The notes under the pieces were generated by a model. It worked only from the letters and a program-made list of their open reading frames with translations, was not told the origin of the DNA and did not search any database. From assembly GCA_965219005.1 (NCBI GenBank), contig CBDCMS010000004.1, forward strand, positions 1,798,001 to 1,862,000: a DNA stretch of 64,000 nucleotides, in the 5' to 3' direction. Of the stretch, positions 35,599 to 44,575 are shown one piece after another. This DNA comes from CAUZIZ01 sp965219005. GTDB lineage: Bacteria > Acidobacteriota > UBA6911 > RPQK01 > JAJDTT01. The position numbers were made by a program, and so were the translations under genes. Position 1 is the first letter of the stretch, and the number at the start of each line of letters is the position of its first letter.

Positions 35599-35820
35599 CT
35601 GCCGGTCCCCGAAGCCGTTACCGGTTTCACTCCGGCTGCCGGTAGTGTGAACGCATTTGGAGTTTCGTTACTCACACCAGCTCAGTTGGTGGCGCTGCAG
35701 CCTGCCTCTTTCACGCTGTTCACAGTCACCCTGGTGGTGGTGGGTGCAGGGGACGGCTCTTTGGACATTGTACCCACTGCCGTGCTGGGCGACGGGCTCG
35801 GGGATCCGCTGCCGAAGGGT
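35599..35820 (+). pseudogene. relic of a secreted cohesin/anchor-type protein
   Basis: Just right of the IS1595 target site one frame reads LPVPEAVTGFTPAAGSVNAF, then LVALQPASFTLFTVTLVVVG and SLDIVPTAVLGDGLGDPL. This resembles the cohesin-like beta-sandwich of exported proteins with choice-of-anchor tails. There is no start and no continuation, so it is a fragment. The identification rests on pattern only. Confidence 0.35.
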
Positions 35821-35887
35821 GCAATTCAAGGTGGTCCGTTCACCGGCATCCCTCGCGTACACCTCTTTTCGCGCAGCCATCGACGCA

Positions 35888-37045
35888 CTATTTCTCATCA
35901 GGCCTGATGAAGTACACATACTCATTGGTGTCACGACCCTTGTAGATGATGCTGTATACAGCCATCAGCTCGTTGGGGACATCGTCGTCGTACTTGTTGA
36001 TGATGCAGTTTTGACTGTACCCGTCGGGATGTGCGGTATCGCCGCTGATGATGATCCCACTCCCCCAGTTGATCCCATCGTCAGACTGATAGAGAACGAA
36101 GCGACGGCTCCCTTCTCCAACCTGGCCTGAGCGTCCCTGCAAATAGTATTTGCCACCGATATAGGCGAGTTCGGGATCGCGAATCATCTTGTCCATATAG
36201 GCGCGCTTCTGTGGGCCCCATGTGCGGCCCTCGTCCTTACTTATGCAATAGTAGAAATGGTGCTCGTCCTTTTCGGTGTAGGCACCTCCCAGAAGGCGGC
36301 CATCTGCCATGATGGTCATCGTGCCGTACCACTTGTCGTCGTCCAGCGTCAGCGCGCTTTTCTTGCGCCAGGTGCGTCCGTCATCTTTGCTGACGTACAG
36401 GACATGGGGACCAGCACTGCTGTCGATCATGACGTAGTTGGTCTCGCCCGTCACCGCGGTTGAACAAGGATAGCCAACGAAATTACCATCCAGGGTCTCG
36501 TAATCCGTCCAGGTGGAGCCATTATCATAGCTTCTGATGATACCGAGCTTGGTTCTGGTCTCTTCCCCCCCGACCTCAAAGTGCGTGAGGAACAGAACGA
36601 CGGTATCCTTCTCCGTGACCAGGCCCTCCTCCACCCAGACCGTGTGTTTCTGATCTCTCGCATACGCCTCAAAGGAGTAGGGGAGCTTGTTGTACTTGTC
36701 CCAGGTCTTGCCTCGATCCTTGCTGACGGCGTACTCGCTCCAACCATCCAGATTGTGGTCGCTGGTGTTGGCATAGAACGCCACGATGTTGCCGTTCGCG
36801 TATTCCATGCACACTGGACCTCCGTGGGAGCACCGCCCAGGCGCATCGTTCTTGAAATCGGCAATGACGTCGCCGAAGATGTCATCCCCAAGTTTGGTCG
36901 AAGGGTCGTGGTCGTAGATCACGGCACCGTGGATCCGTTCGCCCTGAGTGTCCTCTTTCTGCGCCAGGAGATCTTGTGTGCTGTCCAGGTATGTCCAGCC
37001 CAGCAGCAGTGTGAAAGCGGCAATAGCACCCATTCGAATCGTCAT
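35888..37045 (-). CDS. secreted sialidase-like Asp-box protein (paralog 4)
   Basis: ~385 residues. The preferred start is the ATG at 37043-37045, five bases after AAAGGAG; an ATG 15 bases upstream has no ribosome site. The Sec leader (MTIRMGAIAAFTLLLGWTYL) precedes the signature HGAVIYDHDPSTKLGDDIFG. Asp boxes: SKDRGKTWDKY, SYDNGSTWTDY, SKDDGRTWRKK and SKDEGRTWGPQ. RDPELAYIGGKYYLQGRSG and the terminal NEYVYFIRPDEK match paralogs 1-3. Codon use here is G+C-richer than in the duplicated pair, so it is probably the older resident form. Glycan hydrolysis or binding is inferred from the fold. Confidence 0.85.
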   Translation of the reverse strand: MTIRMGAIAAFTLLLGWTYLDSTQDLLAQKEDTQGERIHGAVIYDHDPSTKLGDDIFGDVIADFKNDAPGRCSHGGPVCMEYANGNIVAFYANTSDHNLDGWSEYAVSKDRGKTWDKYNKLPYSFEAYARDQKHTVWVEEGLVTEKDTVVLFLTHFEVGGEETRTKLGIIRSYDNGSTWTDYETLDGNFVGYPCSTAVTGETNYVMIDSSAGPHVLYVSKDDGRTWRKKSALTLDDDKWYGTMTIMADGRLLGGAYTEKDEHHFYYCISKDEGRTWGPQKRAYMDKMIRDPELAYIGGKYYLQGRSGQVGEGSRRFVLYQSDDGINWGSGIIISGDTAHPDGYSQNCIINKYDDDVPNELMAVYSIIYKGRDTNEYVYFIRPDEK

Positions 37046-37105
37046 CTTCTCTCCTTTCATCTCGCTCCTTTTTCCTGCGAGACTACCCTCTCTCTCAAAC
37101 AGCTT

Positions 37106-37225
37106 TCAACCCTCTTCTTCCCCGATGTACTCGCCGGTCGGCGAAAGAATGAAGACCAACAAATTTCGCATGACCCATAGCTCCTCGTATGAAAGACGTT
37201 GGCTCGGATGACGCACCTGGATCAT
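37106..37225 (-). other. possible small ORF or C-terminal relic
   Basis: A 39-codon frame on the minus strand starts ATG (37223-37225) and reads QRLSYEELWVMRNLLVFILS, then PTGEYIGEEEG and TGA. Its composition is protein-like, and it lies ~60 bases upstream of the sialidase-like gene in the same direction. There is no good ribosome site, and it may be the tail of a lost gene. The remaining bases to 37504 contain nothing I recognise. Confidence 0.3.
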
Positions 37226-37504
37226 ATGCGTCCTAGAACCCTGCCTGACGGCGTAGCGGCGACGACGACTTCCCTCACAGCGAGGCCCTTTAGGCTTCCC
37301 ATCTCGTATCCCAGGTTTCTCGGAGGAACTCGCTAGCAGCTATTTGTTGAGAATTCTAGTAAGCCAGAGTTTACAAGTCAAAAGGACGACGCCTGGGATC
37401 CTGCGACGGTGGAGGGAACTGAGGCGAGAGGACACGAAGGTGTGCCAGGGAGGCAAAGAAGGAGGCAAGATTCGCGAGAAGACTCGGGTTCGGAAAAGAC
37501 CCAA

Positions 37505-38746
37505 TCAGCCCACGATCGTGCTGATATCGATCAGGTGAAGCTGCCGTCCCGCCGTACCCTTGGGTGAGTCGATACACACCAGTTTGCCGTCGCGGCTGCA
37601 ACGTGGATGAGTGTCGCACCGCCACTCGCCCGTATACTCCTGAGGCGAGTGGAACAGACCCAGGGATACTCGGCGCTTCGTCTTCACATGATAGAGATGT
37701 GGATTCTGGTTTCTATCCCGATCGGGATAGCTGTCGCTGAGAATCCATTCGTTTCCGGGCAGGTAGGAACAGTGCCCGTAAGTATCCAGGATGTCGGGGC
37801 CGACGACTTCGATCTTGCGCGTGACATCCTGGAACAGGTAGTTGGCATGGCCATGCGAAGGCTGATCTGATTGGGCCAGGATGTGGATCGGATCCCTCCA
37901 GATGAAATGCGACGTGAATCCATTATCGTCCAGAATCCAGAGGTCACTGCCGTCCAGATTCGCGGTGATCATTCGGGTCAGACGGCTGCCATCCGGATAG
38001 CGCCAGCGGTGGAGGAAAACGAATCGGGATCCATCCGGATTGATCAGCAGATGGTTGAAGTAGTGCTTGATCCCGGCTTGGGGCTTGGGAATTCGTCCCA
38101 GTCCGGCGATCTGGGCGATTGATAGAATCAGCTCTTTTTCCCCCGTTTCCAGGCTAACCCGTACGATCCCCGACTCTCTCGGTGCCAGATCGTTGCTATG
38201 GGGGTCAGTCCCACCTGGGTATCCATATCCGGGACGGACATCGTTGATGCGGCGAAAGTCGGGCGCGATGGCCGTCTTGCCGTCTGGACTCACCGCGTAA
38301 ACGGGCTGATTAAGGGTACGGGTCTGCTTCGTTTTGAGGTCCAGGATTCGACAGACGAACCGGTCCTCTTCGCGATCGTTCCACAGAACCTGGTCGGTCG
38401 AGCCGGGAAGCCACTGCAACATACAACCCTGCTGCCAGCACCAGGAGTAGCTTTCCCCGAGTTCGATCCATCGGTCTCCTTCCTCTAGATCGACTATGCC
38501 TATCTGGATCTTATCTGTGGGGCGAGGAGAACGATGCTCGAAACCGACCTGCATTCCCAGCACATACCGATTCGAGGGATCGAACTGGAATTTGTCGTAG
38601 TAGCCGAACCAATGGTGTTGCGGAGGACTGGTGATGGTTCGAACCGGAGGTGACGACCAGACCCGCTTGCCGGCCCCCATCCCCAAAACGGCTGGAAATA
38701 CGCTCTTGATCAGGCGTCTTCGACTCAAGCGAGATCTGCTCATCAC
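37505..38746 (-). CDS. exported propeller protein (oligogalacturonate-lyase/TolB-like)
   Basis: 413 residues with a twin-arginine leader (SRLSRRRLIKSVFPAVLGMG). The mature part has repeated blades: HHWFGYYDKFQFDPSNRYVL, YAVSPDGKTAIAPDFRRIND, LLINPDGSRFVFLHRWRYPD, GHCSYLPGNEWILSDSYPDR and DTHPRCSRDGKLVCID. The HWFGYYDK and CDTHPRCSRDG elements resemble oligogalacturonate lyase and TolB/DPP4-type propellers. In oligogalacturonate lyases, His and Asp residues bind Mn2+; several His residues are present but cannot be matched confidently. The start may be the GTG at 38746 or the ATG next to it. A role in polysaccharide fragments is plausible. Confidence 0.7.
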   Translation of the reverse strand: MMSRSRLSRRRLIKSVFPAVLGMGAGKRVWSSPPVRTITSPPQHHWFGYYDKFQFDPSNRYVLGMQVGFEHRSPRPTDKIQIGIVDLEEGDRWIELGESYSWCWQQGCMLQWLPGSTDQVLWNDREEDRFVCRILDLKTKQTRTLNQPVYAVSPDGKTAIAPDFRRINDVRPGYGYPGGTDPHSNDLAPRESGIVRVSLETGEKELILSIAQIAGLGRIPKPQAGIKHYFNHLLINPDGSRFVFLHRWRYPDGSRLTRMITANLDGSDLWILDDNGFTSHFIWRDPIHILAQSDQPSHGHANYLFQDVTRKIEVVGPDILDTYGHCSYLPGNEWILSDSYPDRDRNQNPHLYHVKTKRRVSLGLFHSPQEYTGEWRCDTHPRCSRDGKLVCIDSPKGTAGRQLHLIDISTIVG

Positions 38747-38867
38747 TTCGGTCCCCGGGCGAATCTTCTGTACCAGTTTAGCCTCCCGTCATTGCACAAG
38801 CGAGGATGGACGCAGTAAGATTCTCCCGAACCGCGATTTTGTATTCAAGGCCAGAAAAGGAGACAAG

Positions 38868-39971
38868 ATGAATCGAGAGAGGCTTCTCGTTTTGGGGTTG
38901 ATTGCCGTTTTTACGGGTTCGATGATGGGTGCCGGAGCACTGGACACACTGCAGCAGGGAAGGGTAGAGCTCGAGTCGGCTGGGACTCTAGCCTTCGGTC
39001 CCCAGGGGATTCTCTTCGTTGGCGACTCGACAGCGGCTGCTATCTGGGCCATCGACACCTCGGACCGCCAGAAAGGCTCTCCCGCCGCGATCAATCTGAG
39101 TGGGATTGACGCCAAGCTTGCTGGGCTGCTCGGGAGCTCTGCAGACCAGGTGTTGATCAACGACCTTGCTGTAAACCCAATCTCCCATAAAGCCTACCTT
39201 TCGGTGTCTCGCGGTCGAGGTCCCGGTGCTCTTCCGCTCCTGTTCCGGGTTGACGCTGCTGGAAAGATCAGCGAACTGAAGCTGGACAATGTCCGATACT
39301 CCAGGGTCTCATTGCCGAATGTTCCCGATCCCCAGGCAGAGAATCGCCGCGGTCGTAGTCTGCGTCAAGAAGCGATCACGGACCTGGCTTTTGTAGATGG
39401 ACAGGTGATCGTGGCTGGCCTCTCCAACGAGGACTTTGCCTCCAATCTAAGGTCCCTTGACTTCCCCTTTTCCTCCGCTTTCTCCGCGGGCGGGGGTACG
39501 AGTGTCGAGATCTTTCACGGCGCGCATGGCAAATACGAAACCAACTCTCCGGTCCGAACCTTCGTGCCTTTCGAGATCAAGACCGAGCCGCACATCCTGG
39601 CTGCCTACACCTGCACGCCCCTGGTCAAGTTTCCCGTGTCCGATCTCACAGTCGGGACCAAGGTAGTGGGGACGACGATTGCCGAATTGGGAAATCGCAA
39701 TCGCCCCCTGGACATGGTGGTTTATAGCAAAGCCGGAAAAGACTACGTCCTGATGAGCAACAGCAGCCGTGGAGTGATGAAGTTGTCGACCGAGCACCTC
39801 GATTCTTTCAAAGGCATCACCGCAAAGACGGGTGTTGCCGGGGTGCCCTACGAGACCATTTCTGAGCTGCAAGGCGTGAAGCAGCTTGATCGGCTGGACG
39901 CAGCGAATGCCCTGCTGTTGGTGCAGACCGACGGAGGATCGATCGACCTGAAGACTGTCGCCTTTCCCTAG
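38868..39971 (+). CDS. secreted NHL/SMP-30-like repeat protein
   Basis: 367 residues from the ATG at 38868, which follows AAAAGGAG. The Sec leader (MNRERLLVLGLIAVFTGSMM) is followed by a propeller beginning TLAFGPQGILFVGDSTAAAI and WAIDTSDR, with later blades ITDLAFVDGQVIVAGLSNED and TCTPLVKFPVSDLTVGTKVV. There are no obvious catalytic residues. It is eight bases upstream of the next gene in the same direction, so the two are probably co-transcribed and may act together at the cell surface. Confidence 0.7.
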   Translation: MNRERLLVLGLIAVFTGSMMGAGALDTLQQGRVELESAGTLAFGPQGILFVGDSTAAAIWAIDTSDRQKGSPAAINLSGIDAKLAGLLGSSADQVLINDLAVNPISHKAYLSVSRGRGPGALPLLFRVDAAGKISELKLDNVRYSRVSLPNVPDPQAENRRGRSLRQEAITDLAFVDGQVIVAGLSNEDFASNLRSLDFPFSSAFSAGGGTSVEIFHGAHGKYETNSPVRTFVPFEIKTEPHILAAYTCTPLVKFPVSDLTVGTKVVGTTIAELGNRNRPLDMVVYSKAGKDYVLMSNSSRGVMKLSTEHLDSFKGITAKTGVAGVPYETISELQGVKQLDRLDAANALLLVQTDGGSIDLKTVAFP

Positions 39972-39979
39972 TACTTCAG

Positions 39980-41209
39980 GTGTTGATTTTCGAATCTCTC
40001 TTTGGCTGGCCTCTAGGAACTGAAGATGGGAGCCGCCTCCGTCTTCTCCTCTTCTGCCTTCTGCCGCTTTTGCTGTGCCAGCTGGAACCCTGCCTGGCAG
40101 GCGCACAGCAACCTGATGGCAGGGAAGCGCCGATCCAGATCGCCCTGGAGTCGAGTGGTCACAGATCGTACTTCAGAGTGGTGGGCTTGGATGATTGGAA
40201 TCTGGACTCGCTTTCCGGCGCCGACCTGACGCGACTGTTGGCCATCTACGTGGGAGAGCCCTCGCAGGATGTGCCCCCGTTACTGGGAAGTCATTCGCGG
40301 GAGCAGGGGACTCTCGTCTTCGAGCCCCGGTTCCCGCTTCAGCCGGGTCTTCGTTATCGCGCTGTCCTGGACGCTAGCAAGGTAGGTCCTGACGTTCCCC
40401 CTGAAGGACTTCAGTCCAAGAGGATCATCGTCGACTTCGACATTCCCGAACAGATCGAGTCCGACCCCACCATCGTAAAGGCCCTATACCCGTCCACCGA
40501 TCTCGTGCCGGAGAATCTCCTGAAGTTCTACGTGCACTTCTCAGCCCCGATGAGTCGCGGCGAAGTCTATCGTTTTGTCCGCCTTCTTGACGAAGCCAAC
40601 CAGGTTGTGGAGCTACCTTTTCTGGAAATCGAGCAAGAGCTCTGGGATTCCAGCCAACGCCGACTCACGCTTTTCATCGATCCGGGCAGGATCAAACGAG
40701 GCCTGCTTCCCCAAGAACAGGTGGGAACGGCGTTGGTGGCAGGAAAGCACTATCGAATGGTCATCCTGCAGGAATGGCCCGACGCCCGAGGCAACCGGCT
40801 GAAAGAGTCCTTCACAAAGGCCTTTCGCGTCGGACCACCCGACCGGACTCCACTTGATCCACAAAGCTGGAACCTCACCCAACCAGGAGCCGGCACCCGC
40901 CAGCGCCTGTGCGCGGAGTTCACGGAGCCGCTGGACCACGCCTTGCTGTTACGACTTCTCGAGGTAGTGGGGCGTAAGAGAACTCGTATCCGGGGCGTGC
41001 CGGAGGTCTCGAGTGAGGAGCGACTCTGGTGCTTCGAACCCGACGAACCCTGGTCCGCAGGCGAATTCTACCTCTCGATCAGCACAGCACTGGAGGACCT
41101 GGCCGGGAATCGGATCGGGCGTCCTTTCGAAGTGGATGTCTTCGAGCAGGTCCAGGAACGAATAGTCGATAAGCGCGTGTGGCTCCCGTTCCAACTCTCG
41201 AAGGATTGA
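39980..41209 (+). CDS. secreted Ig-like (SbsA/Big-type) domain protein
   Basis: 409 residues from the GTG at 39980. The leader is hydrophobic (LRLLLFCLLPLLLCQLEPCL), followed by two or more beta-sandwich units with the pattern of bacterial Ig-like SbsA domains: VKALYPSTDLVPENLLKFYV, HFSAPMSRGEVYRFVRLLDE, AEFTEPLDHALLLRLLEVVG. These modules sense or tether at surfaces and have no known catalysis. The gene lies eight bases after the NHL-like gene and converges with the BNR-repeat gene at 41276. No nearer ribosome site than CTTCAGG was seen. Confidence 0.65.
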   Translation: MLIFESLFGWPLGTEDGSRLRLLLFCLLPLLLCQLEPCLAGAQQPDGREAPIQIALESSGHRSYFRVVGLDDWNLDSLSGADLTRLLAIYVGEPSQDVPPLLGSHSREQGTLVFEPRFPLQPGLRYRAVLDASKVGPDVPPEGLQSKRIIVDFDIPEQIESDPTIVKALYPSTDLVPENLLKFYVHFSAPMSRGEVYRFVRLLDEANQVVELPFLEIEQELWDSSQRRLTLFIDPGRIKRGLLPQEQVGTALVAGKHYRMVILQEWPDARGNRLKESFTKAFRVGPPDRTPLDPQSWNLTQPGAGTRQRLCAEFTEPLDHALLLRLLEVVGRKRTRIRGVPEVSSEERLWCFEPDEPWSAGEFYLSISTALEDLAGNRIGRPFEVDVFEQVQERIVDKRVWLPFQLSKD

Positions 41210-41275
41210 AGTCACCTACGGCTTCGGTCCAGTTTCTTTCTCGAATGGGGCCGGTGCCGCTGGCGTTACCGCGCT

Positions 41276-43120
41276 TCATCTGGCGGGCTGGACCAGTTTG
41301 AAGACGCCGCTGGCAGTCCCCGCATAGAGGGTGGAAGGTGTGGAGGGATCCAGGGCCAGCGACCAGGTATCGGGCCGGCTTAAAATGCCTTTTTGTGTCC
41401 AGCCAGAGCCGACTTGGGCCCAGTTGCGGCCGCCATCAGTGCTTTTGAATACTACCCCCGCCGCGGCGTAGAGGAGGTCTGGATCCGTAGCGTCGATCGA
41501 CAGGGCTCGAACTCTGGGAAAGCCAGGCAAGCCCCTGTTGACGGCGGACCAGCTGGACCCATGGTCGGTGCTCCTGAAGATGCCATCACCGAAGCTACCG
41601 GCATACAGCATAGAGGGAGCGCTCGGGTGGACTTCCAAGGCCTGGACCAGTTCGCCGGTAAGTCCGTCGTTGAGTGGAGCCCAGTTCCGACCGTCCGTGC
41701 TTTTGAACGCGCCGCCCCCGAAACTCCCGGCGTAGAGGACTTCGGGAGTAGAAGGGTCGACTTGCAAGGCGAAAACGGGAGCGCCGGGCAGGCCCTCATT
41801 CAGTCCAACCCAACCGGTGTCCTCATCCTCGATCTTGAACACGGCACCTCCAAAAGTACCCGCGTACAGGACCGAAGAAGTCCCTGGATCGACGACCAGA
41901 GCTCGGATATCACGGGCGAGTGCGCCGCGGGGCAAACGCCGATTGAACTCCGTCCACCGGGTGCCCCCGTCGACGCTTTTGAAGACGCCGGCCCCTTCAG
42001 TACCCGCATAGAGCAGGGAAGGGTTCGAAGGATCGATGACCAGGACCTGAACCCGAGAGTAGCCCAGTCCCTCGTTGACGGTGGTCCAGCTGTCTCCCCC
42101 ATCCAGGCTCTTGAAGATGCCTCCACCGCTGGTGCCGGCGTACACGGTGGAGGGAGTGGAGGGATCGATCACCAGAGCCCGTACCGGGATGTCGCCGAGG
42201 CCTTCATTGACGGCTGACCAGCTGTCTCCCCTATCCAGACTCTTGAAGATTCCTGCGCCATCCGTACCCGCGTATACCGTGGAGGACGAGTTCAGCACCA
42301 GGGCTCGAACCCGAACAAATCGAGGCAAGGCATCCGGGATTGCTTTCCAGGTGTCTCCCCCGTCCGGACTCTTAAAGAGGCCACCGCCGTCGGATCCTGC
42401 ATAGAGGGTGGAGGGAGTCGAAGCGTCCACAGCCAGAGCCCAGACCAGAATCTCGCCTGTTCCCTGGCCTACGGTCGACCAGCTGTCCCCGCCATCGGTG
42501 CTCTTGAAGACCTGACTTCCGAAGGTACTGTGAACACCGGCGTAGAGGGTCGAGGAGGTGGAAGGATCGATGGTCAGGGCCTGGACCGAGCTTCCGATCA
42601 GACCGTTATTTGCGGGTTCCCAGTTCGCTCCACCGTCGGTGCTCTTAAGGAGTCCGGCGGCTGAAGTGCCGGCATATAGGAGTGAGGGTCTCGTAGGATG
42701 CACCGCCAGTGTCTGGACGTCGAACCTGCTAAGGCCCTCGCCGAGGGTGGTCCAATGGGCACCGCCATCCCGGCTCTTGGACACCCCAGCCTGGTTAGCC
42801 AAAAAGAGAGTGGACGGGTCGTGGGGATCCAGTACCAGAGCGCGGACATCCCGGTGAACCGGGCCCTCACCCAGAGCGGTCCAATGGGCACCGCCGTCCC
42901 GGGTTTTGAAGATTCCAGCGTCGGCGGTAGCAGCGTAGACGGTGTTGGGGGTAGCTGGATCGATGGCCAGCGCAGAGATAGTTCCTCCAAAGGGACCCTG
43001 GGAGGTCCACTCGTTGATGCCGGCCTGAACGGAACCCGTCGAGGACAGGGCGATGAAAACTGCCGCTAGGGTGATTACAGAAGCCGGATTGGCCAGCACG
43101 GGCAAGGGTGACACCCACAT
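41276..43120 (-). CDS. secreted BNR/Ycf48-like repeat protein
   Basis: 614 residues with a leader (VITLAAVFIALSSTGSVQA). The mature protein is an array of ~13 units of ~43 residues built on ALVIDPSTPSTVYAGTDGAG and IFKSLDGGDSWTAVNEGL. Each unit has an Asp-box-like SxDGGxxW. The DNA of neighbouring units is also very similar, so the array has grown by recent unit duplication. Such arrays fold as one or two beta-propellers and are usually extracellular. No catalytic residues can be picked out. Confidence 0.8.
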   Translation of the reverse strand: MWVSPLPVLANPASVITLAAVFIALSSTGSVQAGINEWTSQGPFGGTISALAIDPATPNTVYAATADAGIFKTRDGGAHWTALGEGPVHRDVRALVLDPHDPSTLFLANQAGVSKSRDGGAHWTTLGEGLSRFDVQTLAVHPTRPSLLYAGTSAAGLLKSTDGGANWEPANNGLIGSSVQALTIDPSTSSTLYAGVHSTFGSQVFKSTDGGDSWSTVGQGTGEILVWALAVDASTPSTLYAGSDGGGLFKSPDGGDTWKAIPDALPRFVRVRALVLNSSSTVYAGTDGAGIFKSLDRGDSWSAVNEGLGDIPVRALVIDPSTPSTVYAGTSGGGIFKSLDGGDSWTTVNEGLGYSRVQVLVIDPSNPSLLYAGTEGAGVFKSVDGGTRWTEFNRRLPRGALARDIRALVVDPGTSSVLYAGTFGGAVFKIEDEDTGWVGLNEGLPGAPVFALQVDPSTPEVLYAGSFGGGAFKSTDGRNWAPLNDGLTGELVQALEVHPSAPSMLYAGSFGDGIFRSTDHGSSWSAVNRGLPGFPRVRALSIDATDPDLLYAAAGVVFKSTDGGRNWAQVGSGWTQKGILSRPDTWSLALDPSTPSTLYAGTASGVFKLVQPAR

Positions 43121-43193
43121 TCGTCTTTACAGGGTCGCACCGGCCTGATACTATTTGTGCGGTCTATCAGGTCGTTTCTCAGAAAGGCCTCCC

Positions 43194-44534
43194 ATGATAA
43201 CACTTCCGGGAGAAGGACAGGGCCGGTTTTGTGATGGGATATCCCGGCGCAATTTCCTGAGGATTGGCGCCTTGGGCCTGGGCGGACTGGCGCTGCCGCA
43301 GATCCTGCGGGCGCAAGCTCAGTCGGGCGCTCTCTCGAAAAAGGCGATCATCATGATCTTCTTGCCGGGAGGTCCACCCCACCAGGACATGTTCGATCTC
43401 AAGACCGAGGCGCCCTCGGAGATTCGGGGTGAGTTCAGCCCCATCCCAACCAACGTTTCCGGCGTCCAGATCTGCGAGCTTCTGCCGCGAATGGCCGGGA
43501 TGATGGATAAACTGGCGATCATCCGGTCTATGGTGGGGGCGACGACCAGCCATGCCTCCTTTCAGTGCATGACCGGTCATGACCCTAGGAGTAACCAACC
43601 GGCTGGCGGCTGGCCCGCCCTGGGATCGGTGCTGTCAAAACTGCGAGGGCCCCTGGACCCTGCGCTGCCGCCCTACGTAGGACTAGCCCCAAAAATGGGC
43701 CACGTGCCCTGGTCCGACCCTGGTAAACCGGGCTTTCTGGGACCGGCCCATGCCCCTTTTTTGCCCAACGGTCACGGCAAGGGCGACTTGATCCTCAACG
43801 GAATCTCTCTGGAGCGTCTCCGCGATCGTCGGGCCCTACTCAGCAGCTTCGACCGCTTTCGCCGGGAGGCGGATGCCAACGGTCTGATGGAGGGGTTTGA
43901 CGCCTTCACTCAGCAGGCCTTTGGGGTGCTGACCTCCAGTCAATTGGCCGAGGCCCTGGACCTGGAGCGCGAGGACCCGAAGCTGCGAGACCGCTACGGC
44001 CGGGGTACGGCAGCCAATCAGGCGGATGGCGGCCCCAAGCTTCTGGATCAGTTTCTACTGGCTCGGCGATTGGTCGAGGCAGGGGTGCGCTGCGTGACCC
44101 TGGCATTCAGTCGCTGGGATTGGCACTCGAACAACTTCAAACGAGGCAGAGAGGACATGCCGATGCTGGACCAGGGAGTTACCGCCCTGGTTGAGGATCT
44201 TCACCAGCGCGGGTTGGATAAGGATGTCTCCGTGATAGTTTGGGGTGAGTTCGGCCGCACGCCCAAGATCAATCCTCAAGGGGGAAGGGATCATTGGCCG
44301 CAGGTCTCCTGTGCTCTGCTGGCCTGTGGGGGAATGCGAACGGGACAGGTCATCGGTTCAACCGACCGCCTTGGCGCCGAGGCCAAGGACCGCCCGGTCC
44401 ATTTTCAGGAGGTATTCGCCACCCTTTACCAGAACCTGGGCATCGATATCAGCAAGGTCACCATGCCCGACTTGTCGGGCCGTCCTCGCTACCTGGTCGA
44501 GAGCCAGTACAAGCCGCTACCCGAACTCATCTGA
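43194..44534 (+). CDS. DUF1501 domain protein (twin-arginine exported)
   Basis: 446 residues. The ATG at 43194 has AGAAAGG upstream; ISRRNFLRIGALGLGGLALP is a classic twin-arginine leader. The sulfatase-like (alkaline-phosphatase superfamily) fold of DUF1501 is visible: IIMIFLPGGPPHQDMFDLK, ASFQCMTGHDPRSNQPAGGW, CVTLAFSRWDWHSNNFKRG, VSVIVWGEFGRTPKINPQGG and RDHWPQVSCALLACGG, then the PLPELI tail. The family role is unproven. The gene leads a four-gene run with the PSD1 protein 41 bases downstream, the standard pairing in Planctomycetota and Acidobacteriota. Confidence 0.92.
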   Translation: MITLPGEGQGRFCDGISRRNFLRIGALGLGGLALPQILRAQAQSGALSKKAIIMIFLPGGPPHQDMFDLKTEAPSEIRGEFSPIPTNVSGVQICELLPRMAGMMDKLAIIRSMVGATTSHASFQCMTGHDPRSNQPAGGWPALGSVLSKLRGPLDPALPPYVGLAPKMGHVPWSDPGKPGFLGPAHAPFLPNGHGKGDLILNGISLERLRDRRALLSSFDRFRREADANGLMEGFDAFTQQAFGVLTSSQLAEALDLEREDPKLRDRYGRGTAANQADGGPKLLDQFLLARRLVEAGVRCVTLAFSRWDWHSNNFKRGREDMPMLDQGVTALVEDLHQRGLDKDVSVIVWGEFGRTPKINPQGGRDHWPQVSCALLACGGMRTGQVIGSTDRLGAEAKDRPVHFQEVFATLYQNLGIDISKVTMPDLSGRPRYLVESQYKPLPELI

Positions 44535-44575
44535 CCGACCAAAACCGGCGTGCAAATCAACTGGAGACTCGGATC

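Noticed and set aside
41276..43120. Regular repeats considered as a CRISPR array
   Set aside because: The repeats are coding units of ~130 bp with no unique spacers; no CRISPR array or cas gene was seen in the window.
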